A DNA stretch of 64,000 nucleotides, taken from CSP1-4 sp963777975. Its GTDB lineage: Bacteria; Chloroflexota; Limnocylindria; Limnocylindrales; CSP1-4. A program made the position numbers and the translations under genes. A model generated the notes under the pieces. It saw only the letters and a list, made by a program, of their open reading frames with translations, was not told where the DNA came from and ran no database searches. The stretch lies in the NCBI GenBank assembly GCA_963777975.1, contig CAVZSO010000009.1:1-64000 (forward strand), given 5' to 3'. Positions 19,848 through 30,755 of this stretch are shown here, one piece after another. Position 1 is the first letter of the stretch, and each line of letters opens with the position of its first letter.

Positions 19848-21123
19848 CCGTCGGGCCCAGGACGCGGCGCGCCCAGGCGTTCTCGAACCGGCCGTCGGGA
19901 TCGAGCTCCGCGCGCGCGGCCGCGAACGCTCCCACTCCGGGTAGCGCGGTCCGCAGCTCGCGCGCGGCCAGGAACGAGCGCTTGCCCCAGTGCGGGCGCC
20001 CGCCGAGCTCGCCATCAGCGCCTCGACCTCGCGGAAGGACGGCTCGCACGCCATCCCCGCGAACACGTGCACCGCGACGTACGCGGTGTCGCGCCCGTTC
20101 GCGGGCGAGAGCAGCGCGTCGTCGGCGGCGACGAAGCGCAGCTCGACCGGGAAGACGACCGGATGGCGCTCGAGGATCTCGCGCGCACCGCGCACGGCGT
20201 CGGCAGCAGGCTCGCGCGGGCACCGCGTACTCCATCTCGGTGAAGCGCACGAGCCGCGGGCTGGCGAAGATCCGGTGCGACGCGTCGACGCGCTCGCGGC
20301 CGGAGGCGGCCGACGCGGCGAGCCGGTTGAGGCGCGGGATCGCGCGCGGGAAGCGCCGGCCGGCACGCGAGAGCAGCCGAACGCGTCGTTGTCCAGCAGC
20401 ACGTCCTCCAGCCAGGCCGTGCCGGCGCCGGGGCGCCGCGACGGCGCGTCGGTGCGGTGTTCGTGCGCGTGAGCGCGAGCGGCGAGTGCGGGAACGTGCA
20501 GAACTCGAAGTGCTCGTCGGCGCCGGCGCGCTCGTCGAGCCCGCGAGCACCTCCTCGAGCGGCAGCGGCTGGTCGACGCCCCGCAGCCGGAACGCCGGCA
20601 CGCAGCGCAGCGTCACCGCGGTCACGACGCCGAGCGCGCCGAGCCCGACCCGCGCGGCACGCAGCAGGTCGCCGTCGTCGCCCGTCAGCGTGCGCCGCTC
20701 GCCCGTGCCGTCGACGAGCTCGACCGCCTCGACCTGGGCGCAGAGGTTCCGCAGCCGCGCGCCGGTCCCGTGCGTGCCGGTCGCGATCGCGCCCGCGATC
20801 GATCTGGGCGTCGATGTCGCCGAGGTTCGGCAGCGCGAGCCCGAGCTCCGTGGAGGCCCGCGCTCAGCGCGTGCAGCGTGATCCCGGCCTCCGCCGCACG
20901 AGCCCGCTCGCCGGGTCGGCGTCGAGCACGCGGTCCATCCGGTCGAGCGAGAGCAGCGTCCCGTCGGTCGGGACGCGGGGGTGAACGAGTGCCCGGAGCC
21001 CGCGACGCGCACGGTCCGGCCCGCGGCCGCCGCGCGGCGCACCGCTCCGGCGACCTCGCCGGCCGACCTCGGGCGCTCGAGCGCGGCGGGCGCGCACGTC
21101 TGGTCCCGGACCAGTTGCTCCAC
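19817..21123 (-). CDS. aldonolactone oxidase, D-arabinono-1,4-lactone oxidase type
   Basis: Starts with GTG 21123. Blocks: ERPRSAGEVAGAVRRAAAAG, VRVAGSGHSFTP with the flavin-linking-type GSGHSF, AIATGTHGTG, VEAVELVDGTGERRTLTGDD, RVGLGALGVVTAVTLRCVPA. The C-terminal ALO domain has FTEMEYAVPR, PHWGKRSFLAARELR and FENAWARRVLG. At least seven frame changes. The end is uncertain: reading GPDGYRNVLPSPR gives TAG at 19817-19819. This gene next to an alanine-racemase-like aldolase is a recurrent actinobacterial pair (knowledge); the joint substrate is not known to me. Confidence 0.82.
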
Positions 21124-21150
21124 ATGCGCCCGAGGCTAGTCTCCCCGCCC

Positions 21151-22735
21151 ATGACGTGGGAGCCCGAGCTCGAGGAGCTGCGCCGCCGTGAGGCGCTCGC
21201 CGCGACCCGGCGTCGCACCGGACGGCGAGAGCGCGTCGAGCGCCAGCACGCCGCGGGCAGGCTGACGGTCCGCGAGCGCGTCGAGCGGCTGCTTCGACGC
21301 CGGCACGTTCCACGAGGCCGGGGCGCTCGCCGGCGACGGCGGCTACGGCGAGGACGGCGAGCTCGACACGTTCATGCCGGCGAACGTCGTCGTCGGGCAG
21401 GGCGACTCGACGGCCGCCGCGCCGTCGTCCAGGCCGACGACTTCACGGTCCGCGGCGGCGCGGCCGACGCGGCGATCTGGGAGAAGATGGTCTAGGCCGA
21501 GCGCATGGCGCACGACCTCCGGCTTCCCGCTCGTGCGGCTGGTCGACGGCACGGGCGGCGGCGGGTCAGCGTCAAGTCGCTCGAGCAGATGGGCTTCACG
21601 TACGTGCCGTTCCTGCCCGGCTTGGAGGTCACGATCGACAACCTCGCCGGCGTGCCGGTGGTCGCGGCGGCGCTCGGGCCGGTGCGCGGGGCTCGGCGCG
21701 GCGCGCGTCGTCGCGTCGCACTTCTCGCGTGATCGTGCGCGGCAGCGGCGCAGCTCTTCGTCGCCGGCCCGCCGGTGGTCGCCGCGGCGATGGGCGAGTC
21801 GCCCGACAAGGAGGCGCTCGGCGGCGCGCGCGCGCAGACGCGCGCGGGCGCGGTCGACAACGAGGCCGCCGACGAGGACGACGCGCTCGCGCAGCTGCGG
21901 CGCTTCCTCTCCTACCTGCCCGTCGAACGTCTGGGAGGCGCCGCCGATCGCCGCCGCCACCGACGCCGCGGACCGGCGCGAGGAGGAGCTGCCGTCGATC
22001 GTCCCGCGCGACCCGCGCAAGCCCTACAAGATGCGCCGCGATCCTCGAGCTCGGTGTTCGACGACGGCTCGGTGTTCGAGCTCGGCGCGCGCTTCGGCCG
22101 CTCGCTGATCACCGCGCTGGCGCGGCTCGACGGCCGCCCCGTCGGCGTGCTCGCCTCGGACCCGACGCACTACGGCGGCGGGCTGACCGGCGACGCGTCC
22201 GACAAGCTGGCGCGCTTCGTCGACATCTGCGACCAGTTCCGCCTGCCGGTCGTCAACCTCGTCGACCAGCCCGGCTTCGTGATCGGCACGCGAGGCCGAG
22301 CGCGCGGGCACGATGCGCCGCGGCGCGCGCGCGCTGTTCGCCGTCCACCAGGCGACGCGTGCCGTGGGCGTCGATGCTCGTGCGCAAGGTCTACGGCGTC
22401 GCGGGCGCCGCGCACGGCAGACGCGCTCGCGGCTGAACCTGCGCTACGCCTGGCCGTCGGGCGACTGGGGCTCGCTGCCGATCGCGGGCGGGCTCGAGGC
22501 GGCCTACCGGCGCGAGCTCGAGGCCGCCGACGACCCGGTCGCGCTGCGCGCCGAGATCGAGGCGCGGCTGAACGCGGTGCGCTCGCCGTTCCGCACGGCC
22601 GAGCGCTTCGGGGTCGAGGAGATCATCGACCCGCGCGAGACGCGGCCGCTGCTGTGCGAGTGGGCGCGCCGCGCGCACGAGCTCGTCGCGCACGAGGCCG
22701 GCGGCGGGCCGAAGGCGCGAGGCCCGCGCCCCTGA
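21151..22735 (+). CDS. acyl-CoA carboxylase carboxyltransferase (beta) subunit
   Basis: Starts MTWEPELEELRRREALAATR. Then AAGRLTVRERVERLLDAGTF, PANVVVGQGRLDGRRAVVQA, LVRLVDGTGGGGSVKSLEQM, VPVVAAALGPVAGLGAARVV, LFVAGPPVV, RLPVVNLVDQPGFVIGTEAE, SMLVRKVYGVAGAAHG and IDPRETRPLLCEWARRAHEL. Both crotonase-like halves of a biotin-dependent carboxyltransferase are present, about 525 residues. Several frame changes and an in-frame TAG at 21493 where family members have a sense codon. Expected substrates: propionyl- or methylcrotonyl-CoA-like esters. The biotin carboxylase subunit is not in the window. Confidence 0.9.
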
Positions 22736-22766
22736 CGCAAGAAAGGGGTCAGACCCCTTTCTGCGT
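22735..22766. repeat. palindromic repeat, copy 2 (core GGGGTCAGACCCC)
   Basis: A second copy of the repeat seen at 794-823: ACGCAAGAAAGGGGTC, then AGACCCCTTTCTGCGT. It begins at the last base of the carboxyltransferase stop codon. Same position relative to a gene end as copy 1, so a terminator role or insertion preference behind stop codons is likely. Confidence 0.75.
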
Positions 22767-22783
22767 CGGTACCGTGTCGGGCC

Positions 22784-23121
22784 ATGCCAGGGGAACGTCG
22801 ACATCACGCCCGACGAGGCCGAGGCGCTCGTCCGCGACGGGGCGCAGCTGATCGACGTGCGCGAGGACTACGAGTGGGAGGCCGGCCGCATCGGCGGCGC
22901 CCGCCACATCGAGCTCGAGCGGGTCGCCTCGCAGGCGCCGACGATCGACCGCGACCGGCCCGTCGTCTTCTACTGCCGCGTCGGCGCGCGCTCCGCGATG
23001 GCCGCGAACGCCTTCCGCCGCGCGCGGCTACGACGCCTACTCGCTGGACGGCGGCCTCAAGGCGTGGGACGGGGAGGGCTGCCGCTCGAGCCGGACGGAC
23101 GGGCACGTCGCCGACCACTGA
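22784..23121 (+). CDS. rhodanese-like domain protein
   Basis: With one base removed near 22790 it reads MPGNVDITPDEAEALVRDGA, then QLIDVREDYEWEAGRIGGAR, VVFYCRVGARSAMAANAFRR and GYDAYSLDGGLKAWDGEGLP. The active-site loop is CRVGARS, with the catalytic Cys present. Single-domain rhodanese of about 110 residues, so sulfur transfer or persulfide handling is plausible. TGA 23119-23121 overlaps the ATG of the sugar dehydrogenase at 23121. Confidence 0.88.
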
Positions 23122-24679
23122 TGCGCGCGCTCGCCTGCTGCTGGCGCTCGCCGCCGGGCTCGCGCTCGCCGCCGCCGCCGGCGCGGCGCCCTCGCTGGTC
23201 GAAGATCGGCGACTTCGCCACCCCGACCTACGTCACCTCCCCGCCGCGGCGACCCGCGCCTGTTCGTCGTCGAGCAGGCCGGGCTCGTGAAGATCATATC
23301 GGCGGCGTGACGCGGACGTTCCTCGACGTCACCGCGATCACCGACTCCGGCGGCACGAGCAGGGGCTGCTCTCGATCGCGTTCCCGCCCGACTACGCCGC
23401 CACCGGCCGCTCGTACGTGGCTCCTGACGGCCGCCGACCGGCTCGCTGCAGGTCTCGAGCACACCTGGTCCGCCGATCCCGACCGGCCGACCCGGGCAGC
23501 CGCAGGCTCGTCATCTCGATCCCGCACACCGAGCGCGTCCAACCACAACGGCGGCCAGCTCCAGTTCGGACCGGACGGCATGCTCTACGTCGGCACCGGC
23601 GACGGCGGCACCGAACGACACGCCGACCCAGGACGCGCAGAACACGGGCTCGCTGCTCGGCAAGATCCTGCGCATCGACCCGCGCGGCGCCGGCCAGGGC
23701 GTATACACGGTCCCCGCCGACAACCCGTTCGGCAACGCGGTCTGGGCCTACGGGCTGCGCAACCCGTGGCGGTTCTCGTTCGATCGCGCCGACCGGCGAC
23801 CTCGTGATCGGCGACGTCGGCCAGAACCACCGGGAGGAGATCGACTGGGCGACCGCCGCGAGCGGGCGCGGGCGCGGGGTGAACTTCGGCTGGCCCTGCT
23901 GGGAGGGGACCGTGCGCACGACCGCTGACCCGAACCAGCCCGAGGGCTCGCCGCCGCTGTGCTCCGACGGCGAGCTGCCCGGCGGCGCCACGTTCCCCGT
24001 GATCGACTTCACCCACGCGGGTGCGGGCTTCTGCTCGATCATCGGCGGCTACGTCGTCCGCGATCCGGGACTGCCCACGCTGGCGGGCCGGTACCTCTAC
24101 GCCGACTTCTGCAACGGCGCAGCTGCGCTCGCTCGCGCTCCCGGACGCCGCCGACCGACGCGCCGGCGGGCTGCCGGTCGACAGCCCGACCTCGTTCGGC
24201 GAGGACGCCTGCGGCCGGCTCTACGTCGCGTCGCTCTCCGGCCCCGTCTACCGGATCGTCAGGACGGCGCGGCGAGCCCGTGCGTCCCGTCCGCGCCGGG
24301 CGGGGAACGGGGACGCCGGGCACGCCGGGCGGCAGCGCGGCCGACACGACGAAGCCGCGCCTCGGGTGCGTGTGGCGGGCGCGCGCACGCTGGTGCCGCG
24401 ACGGCGGATGCGGGTCGCGGTGCGCCGAGCGAGCTCGCGACCGTGCGGATCGGCGGACGGCTGCGCGGGCTGGCCGGCTTCAAGGTCGCGCGGCGGCAGG
24501 TCGCTCGCCGGCCGCCGCGTCGGTGCTGACCGTGCGGATCACGCGGAAGACGGCGCGGAAGCTGCGGCGCACGCTGCGCCGCACAGCGCGTGATCGCGGG
24601 GCTGACGATCCTGGCGCGCGACGCCGCGGGCAATCAGCGCCGTGTCACGCGCCGGGTCGAGATCGCGCGGCGGCGCTAG
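23121..24679 (+). CDS. secreted PQQ-type sugar dehydrogenase (GSDH/Yli family)
   Basis: Signal peptide MRALALLLALAAGLALAAAA after frame correction. Beta-propeller blocks: FATPTYVTSPPGDPRLFVVE, FLDVTAI, NHNGGQLQFGPDGMLYVGTG with the His-Asn-Gly-Gly motif, LGKILRIDPRGAGQGVYTVP, AYGLRNPWRFSFDR with the catalytic-type RNPWR, GDVGQNHREEIDW, and GRYLYADFCNG. A C-terminal basic extension of about 110 residues (SELATVRIGGRLRGLAGFKV, RKTARKLRRTLRRTARVIAG) looks like a surface-attachment domain common in Solirubrobacterales. About ten frame changes. Confidence 0.85.
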
Positions 24680-25107
24680 CCGCGGTCGTGTCGTCGCCGT
24701 CGTCGGAGCGCTCGCCCTCGTCGGAGTCGTCGCCGGACTCCTCGTCTTCCTTCTCCTGGCCGATCATGGCCGGGTCGGGCGGGGCGTCCGGGTCGCTGGG
24801 GCCGCCTGGGATCGGCTCGCCCTTGTAGTCGTCGGGGTTGTCGACCTCTTCGCCGTCGACCGTGACCGAGCCGTCCTCGTGATGGCGCAGGTTCGACGGG
24901 CCGAGCTTGGCCGTCGCGCCGTCGTCGTAGCCGCCGTCGCCGGAGTCGGGGCCGCCGTAGGTCTGGTACTTGGCCTTGCCTCCAGGCCAGTCCTCGAGCT
25001 TCTCGGGCGGGTCGCCCTCCTCGAGGCTCCTCCATGACCTTCTTGGCCTCTTCGACCTCTTCCTCTTCGCTCTGTGCCTTGGTGGCTGCGTCGTCGTCGT
25101 CGGTCAT
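24645..25107 (-). CDS. acidic low-complexity hypothetical protein
   Basis: Starts MTDDDDAATKAQSEEEEVEE, then after one frame change near 25025 KLEDWPGGKAKYQTYGGPDS, LGPSNLRHHEDGSVTVDGEE, DNPDDYKGEPIPGGPSDPDA and a run of Asp/Glu/Ser. Very acidic, no helix or membrane segment, soluble. About 150 residues. No family recognised. The end is ambiguous: the open frame runs into the convergent sugar dehydrogenase by 35 bases. Confidence 0.6.
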
Positions 25108-25141
25108 GACGAGCGCCTACCCGAGCGGCGCTTAAAGAGAA

Positions 25142-25170
25142 ACGGCCGTGTGGTGCAGCCACACGGCCGT
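25142..25170 (-). terminator. rho-independent terminator of the FAD oxidoreductase gene
   Basis: Twelve-base perfect arms ACGGCCGTGTGG and CCACACGGCCGT around TGCAG. Read on the minus strand the hairpin is followed by TTTCTCTTT, so it ends transcription of the minus-strand gene that stops at 25212. Confidence 0.8.
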
Positions 25171-25211
25171 CCCTGAGCGAATCCTTCCGCGCCTCCTCCG
25201 TGAGCGGGCCG

Positions 25212-26829
25212 TCAGGCCCAATCCGTACGCCCTCCAGACGCTGCCCAGCCTGTCACCACGTCCGGACGCCGGACCATCGGACATGCGTCCACAGCGTCGG
25301 CCGGGGACTCAGGAAACTCGGAGCGTCTGGCGAGCGGCTCGCGCATCGACCGCGTCTCCGGCGCGCGCTTGTACGGGTGCTCGTCCGCCACGTCCTCCTC
25401 GTGGTACACGGACTCCGCGTTGACCGCCCAGATGTCGTGGTTCGCGCCGTTGGTGATGTTGTCCACCGCGCGCATCGCCGTGAGCATCGAGTGGTCGGAG
25501 TTGTTGTACCGGTGCAGGCCGTTGCGGCCGACCTGCAGGAGGTTGGCGATGCCCTCCAGCCAGTCCCGGATCGCGTCCACGCGCTCGGCGTAGTCGGCGT
25601 CGTACATCGGGTAGGCGAGCGGCACGCGCGTGACGTAGCCCTTCTCGACCTTCGCCGGATCGCCGAGGCCGAGCTGCGCCGAGCTCGTGCTTGGCGAGCT
25701 CGACGAGCTCGTCGTCGTCCATCTCCCACAGGTCGTCGCCCTCGAAGCAGAAGTACTCCAGGCCGACGGACGCCTTCGACTGGTCCGGGACCATCCACGG
25801 GCTCCAGGAGCGGAAGTTCTGGATCCGGCCGACGCGGACGTTCGGGTCGTGGATGTAGATCCAGTTGTCCGGGAACAGGTCCTCGCCGTCGATGACCAGC
25901 GCGACGGTCAGGAAGTCGCGGTAGCGCAGGCCCTCGCGCGGCGCGCCTGGACCTCGCCGGAGGCGGCGGCGCCGGCCATGCCGACGGTCGCGCGCAGCGG
26001 CAGCGAGGAGATCACGTGGCTGGGCTCGATCCGCTCGCCGCCGGCCTCGATCGCGACGATCCGGCCGTCGCGGACCTCGAGCTTGGTGACCGGCGTGTTC
26101 AGCCGCACCTCGCCGCCGCGCGGCGATGATCTCGTCGGCCATCGTCTCCCACATCTGGCCCGGGCCGAAGCGCGGGTAGTGGAACTCGTTGATCAGCGAC
26201 TTGATCTTGTTGCCCTTGTTGCCGAAGAACGCGGCCTTGGCGGCGGAGAAGAACGACAGGCCCTTGATCCGCTGGGCCGCCCACTCGGCGCGCAGCTCGG
26301 TCGTCGGGACGCCCCACACCTTCTCGGTGTAGGTCTTGAAGAAGTGCTGGTAGAGCCGCTTGCCGAAGCGGTTGGAGACCCACTGCTCGAGGTTCTCCTC
26401 GCTTGCCCTTGGGCTTGATCGCGGCCCACAGGTAGGAGAGCGCCGGAGCGGACGAGCTCGACCGGGCCGAGCTTCTTGACCACGTCCATGCCGTTGAGCG
26501 GGTAGTCGAGGAACTTGCCGTTCCAGTAGATGCGCGACATGCGCGGGCGCTTGAGGAACTCCTCGCTTCATCACCTCGTGCCAGAGGTCGTCGACTTCCT
26601 TGGACTTGGTGAAGAAGCGGTGGCCGCCGAGGTCGAAGCGGTAGCCGTCGCGCACCTCGGTCTTGGCGATGCCGCCGACCTGGTCCTCGGCCTCGAAGAC
26701 GATGACGGGTCGGCCCTGCCGGGCGAGCAGGTAGCCGGCCGTCAGGCCGGCCGGGCCGCCGCCGAGGACGGCGACGGGACGGTCGGAGCCACCGCGCTCG
26801 AACGGCGCCGCGGTGTCGTCGAGAGCCAA
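25212..26829 (-). CDS. FAD-dependent amine oxidase/UDP-galactopyranose-mutase-like oxidoreductase
   Basis: FAD Rossmann motif VAVLGGGPAGLTAGYLLARQ, then VGGIAKTEVRDGYRFDLGGH and RFFTKSKEVDDLWHEVM, FGKRLYQHFFKTYTEKVWGV, FHYPRFGPGQMWETMADEII, HVISSLPLRATVG and, towards the end, NGLHRYNNSDHSMLTAMRAV. This is the glycan-linked NAD(P)/FAD-dependent oxidoreductase group resembling protoporphyrinogen oxidase and UDP-galactopyranose mutase. About 535 residues with frame changes near 26105, 25945, 25680, 26400-26450 and 26570. Start TTG 26829 is tentative. Divergent from the response regulator; terminator at 25142-25170. Confidence 0.82.
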
Positions 26830-26948
26830 GGGGACTGTCCCGCACCCCCGGAACCGATCCTGGTGCCCGCTACAGCCCTTCAAATCCGGCCGCCGCAAGA
26901 GCGGCTCCTAGCAGGCCTAATCGCCCGCCGGGCCGCTACGCTCAGACC

Positions 26949-27645
26949 GTGCAGACCGCACGACGCTCGACATCCTGCTGGTGGACGACGACCAGCCGCT
27001 GCGCGAGATGCTCACCCGCTCGTTCGAGCGCGAGGGCCACCGCGTCACCGCGGTGGCCGACGGCCACGCGGCGCTCGACGCGGCGGCGGACCGCCCGTAC
27101 GACGTCGTGCTGCTCGACGTCGCGCTCGGCGCCGGGCCCGACGGGCCACGACGTGGCGCGATGCTGCGCGGCCGCCGCGACGTGGTCCCGATCATCATGC
27201 TGACCGCGCTCGACAGCGAGGCCGACGCGGTCCAGGGCCTCGAGGCGGGCGCCGACGACTACGTCACCAAGCCGTTCGGGCTCGCCGAGCTGCGCAGCCG
27301 CATCCGCGCCGTGCTGCGGCGCGCGCGGGCCGCGTGGTCGAGGGCAGCCTGCGCGTCGGGCCCGTGACGCTCGACCAGGACGCAGCGCGGGTCGTCGGCG
27401 ACGGCGGCCGGTCAAGCTCACGTTCAGCGAGTACGAGCTGCTGCGCCGGCTGATGAGCCGCCCGGGCACGCGTTCAACCGCCAGGAGCTGCTGCGCTCGA
27501 TCTGGGGCGACAGCGCCTACCGCGACCCGCGCGCGATCGACGTCCACATCCGCCACCTGCGCGAGAAGCTCGAGGCGAAGCCGGAGAACCCGACGCTGAT
27601 CCTCACGGTCCCCGGCCGCGGCTACCGCTTCCGGGAGGCGATGAG
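26949..27645 (+). CDS. OmpR-family response regulator
   Basis: Receiver domain LDILLVDDDQPLREMLTRSF with the acidic pair, phospho-Asp in DVVLLDVALGAGPDG, and DDYVTKPFGLAELRSRIRAV with the conserved Lys. The winged-helix effector follows: VKLTFSEYELLRRLMSRPG, RSIWGD, AIDVHIRHLREKLE, TVPGRGYRFREA. About 230 residues with frame changes near 26965, 27150, 27335, 27415 and 27475. Start GTG 26949. It overlaps or abuts the histidine kinase at 27642, so the two form one two-component system. Confidence 0.88.
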
Positions 27646-29130
27646 GCCGCGGCTCGTCCCGCGAGGCCTGCGCGGCCGGCTGCTGGCGCCTTCGTGGTCA
27701 CGAGCGCGCTCACGCTCGTGGTGGCGGCCGCGGTGCTGCTCGGCCCGCTGCAGGACCAGCTGCGCAAGCAGAGCATCGACGAGCATGCGCGAGGCGGTCG
27801 ACCTGCGCGCGCGAGGGCGTTCGACGCGCGCGCTCGCGGGCACGGAGCCGACACGCGACCCGTCTCGCGGTCCAGCGCGCGGCCGAGGACCGCGCCAGCG
27901 CACCGACAGCGCGTCGTCGCTCGTGCTTCGACGCCGACGACCACCGGCGGGGCTGCCGACCTACGACACGAGTCCAGCGGCGCCGGCCGCCGCACCGCCA
28001 CGCTCGATCGCCCTGCGCGCGCTGCGCACGCGCGCGACGACGACCGACATCCGCGGCGACGACGTCCGCGTCGGTCATCGCGGCTGTTCAGCGCCAAGGG
28101 CGCGCCGCGGCGGCGTGCTGGTCGCCCAGCGCCGGCTGACCGAGGTCACGACCGCGGTCGACCAGGTCCGCAACGCGCTGCTCGCCGCCGCCGCGATCGG
28201 CCTGCTGGTGGCGGTCGTGCTCGGCGTCATGCTCTCGAGCACGCTGCTGCGCCGGCTCGCGCGGCTGCGCGCCGTCGCGCTGCGGATCAGCGCCGAGGGC
28301 CCGGACGCGCCGCCCGCGCGCGACAGCGGCCGCGACGAGGTCGGCGACCTCGCCCGCGCGCTCGCGCGCATGCAGGAGGAGCTGCGCCGCCAGGAGGCCG
28401 CGCGGCGCTCGTTCGTCTCGACCGCGTCGCACGAGCTGCGCACGCCGCTGACGATGCTCCAGGGCACGATGGAGCTGCTCGAGGAGGACCTGCGCGACGG
28501 CGGCTCGACATCGAGGACGCCCAGCTCCAGGTCACGAACGCGCGCCGCGAGCTGCGGCGGCTGTCGGCCTGGCCGGCGAGCTGCTCGACCTCAGCCGCCT
28601 CGACGCCGCCGTGCAGCTGCGCTCGGAGCCGGTCGAGCTCGGCGAGCTGGCGCGCGCGGTGGCGGCCGAGTTCGACCTGCGCGCGCACGAGCGCGACGTC
28701 GAGCTCGAGGTCGTCCCGCCGGACGGCGGCTGCTGGGGCCGCGGCGACCCCGACGCGGTCGCGCGCGTCGTGCGGATCCTGCTCGACAACGCGCTCCGCT
28801 ACGGCCCGCCCGCCGAGCCGGTCAGCATGCTCACGTCGGCTGCGGAGGACGAGCGCGCGCATCCGTCGGGTCGCCGACCGCGGGCCGGGCATCCCGCCGG
28901 AGGAGCGCGAGCACATCTTCGAGCGCTTCCACCGCGGCCGCGGCGCCGGCGCGGAGAGCGGGTTCGGCCTCGGCCTGGCGATCGGCCGCGAGCTGGCCGA
29001 GCGGATGGGCGGCACGCTCGGCTCGCCGACGAGGAGGGCCGCGCGGCACGCGCTTCGGGCTCACCTGCCGGTCGCCGACCCGGGCCCGATGGCGCCGGAG
29101 CCCGGCCCCGCCACGGCCGGTCGTGCCTAG
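27642..29130 (+). CDS. sensor histidine kinase
   Basis: N-terminus RPRLVPRGLRGRLLAAFVVT and SALTLVVAAAVLLGPLQDQL (helix 1), a poorly readable extracytoplasmic region 27790-28100, helix 2 ALLAAAAIGLLVAVVLGVML, a HAMP domain (LRRLARLRAVALRISAEG), phospho-His box FVSTASHELRTPLTMLQGTM, N-box VVRILLDNALRYGPP, and G-boxes ADRGPGIPPEEREHIFERFH and GFGLGLAIGRELAERMGG. About 495 residues. Frame changes cluster in the sensor part and near 28505, 28575, 28850 and 29035. Paired with the upstream response regulator; signal unknown. Confidence 0.88.
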
Positions 29131-30732
29131 CGCTTGACCAGCACGGTCGCCCGGAGCCGGTTGACGCCGTTGTCGGGCTCCTCCGGGCGCACGGAGAGCG
29201 GAGAAGCCGCGGGTCGTTGCTGACGTACTGGCGCCACTCGGCCGAGCGCACGCGCACGAGCTCCGTCCACGGCGCCTGCCAGCGCCGATCTCGTCGGTGA
29301 TCGGCTCGACGAGCACGAGCCGCTGGCCGATCGGCAGATCGTCGAGCAGCGGCTTGAGGTCGCGCTCGGCGGTCGTCGCGCGGAGGCGCTCGGCGCCGTC
29401 GCGCCAGTCGGTGACCCCGGTGTCGCGGACCGGCCCCGGTGAGCGGTCGCGTAGTCCAGGCCCGTCGGGCAGGTAGTAGCGCAGCACGGGCGACCTGCTC
29501 GGGCTGGGTGGAGACGACGAGGTCGCCGGGCGCCAGGCTCGGCGCGATCGCCTCGGCGATCGCGCGGACGTTGCTCTTGTCGTCCGGCGCGGTCGTGGCC
29601 GGCCCAGATCACGGCCGCGACCACCAGCGCGCCCACGATGCCGAGCCGGCCCGCGTGCGCGAGCCCGCCCGCCGACCGCCAGCAGCAGCGGCGGCAGCGC
29701 GACGGCGAGGTAGCGGTTCGCCCAGGCGGGCGACACCTGCGAGCGGCGAAGGCGACCAGCAGCGTCGCCACGCACAGCCGCGAGCCAGGACGCGAGCAGC
29801 GCGCGCCCGCCGCGGGGAGGAGCGCCCCGACCGGCGGCTCAACAGCGCGCCGAGCCCGGCGCCGGCCGCGAGCAGCAGTCCGACCTGGGCGACCGTGCCG
29901 AGCATCTGCCCGGGCGCTGCGAGCAGGCGCCGAGGTCGGCGCCTTCGACCACGGCGCCCCGGTGTGCGCGGCCTGGAACAGCGAGCGTCGGCATCCACGG
30001 CGGTACAGCACGAGCGCCCCGCCGAAGCCGATCAGGCCGTCCTGGAAGAGCTCGCGCCGCCCGTCGCCGCGGCGCGGCGAGCAGCAGGGCCAGCCACGTC
30101 AGCCCGCAGCCGAGCGCGAAGAACAGCGCCCAGTTGTGCGTGTACAGCAGCGCCGCGAGCGCGACGGCGAACAGCGCCGCCCAGCGCCGCCGGGCCGGGC
30201 GGGCCGGCGCCTCGGCGGTGCCGGCGAGCCGAACGCGCGCGCGAACGTCCCGCACGCGACGAGCGCGAGCAGCACCACGAGCGCGTACATCCGCGTCTCC
30301 TGCGCGTACTGCGTCAGGAACGGGTTCGTCGCCGCCAGCAGCGCGGCGGCGATCCACGCCGTCGCGCGCCGAACAGCCCGCGCGCGGCCCACCACGCGAC
30401 CGGCACGGCGAGCACGGCGAACAGCAGCGACAGCGCGCGCGTGGCCTCCTCCGAGGTCCCGAACACCGCCATCCAGACGTGCAGCAGCAGGTAGTACAGC
30501 GGCGGCGAGCCGTCGAGCCGCAGCGCGTCCGGGATGTCGCCCAGCGGGCCGGTCGGCGATCCCCACCGACAGCCCCTCGTCGATCCAGAAGCCGATGCCG
30601 AGGTCGCGCGTGCGCAGCACGAGCGAGAGCAGGACCACGACCGCCCGATCGCCGAGGGGCGCGAGCAGCCGCGCGTTCCCGGCGACCGCAGCGGGCATGG
30701 TCCACGCCGGCGGCGCGGGCGAGCGTCGCCAT
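29127..30732 (-). CDS. GT39-like membrane glycosyltransferase
   Basis: Polytopic protein. The N-terminal loop shows DLGIGFWIDEGLSVGIAD with the Asp-Glu pair typical of GT-C enzymes, then LRLDGSPPLYYLLLHVWMAV, ATRALSLLFAVLAVPVAWWA, NPFLTQYAQETRMYALVVLL. Many hydrophobic segments follow, ending NRLRATVLVKR. This resembles the GT39 (protein mannosyltransferase-like) family using a lipid-linked sugar donor. About 530 residues with at least ten frame changes. The stop overlaps that of the convergent histidine kinase by 2 bases. Confidence 0.75.
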
Positions 30733-30755
30733 CGCTCAGGAGGTTAGAGGCATGT

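Noticed and set aside
26828..26840. Short palindrome GGGGACTGTCCC followed by GCACC...GGTGC
   Set aside because: Looks like repeat families seen in some genomes, but no second copy in the window and it overlaps the likely start of the FAD oxidoreductase.
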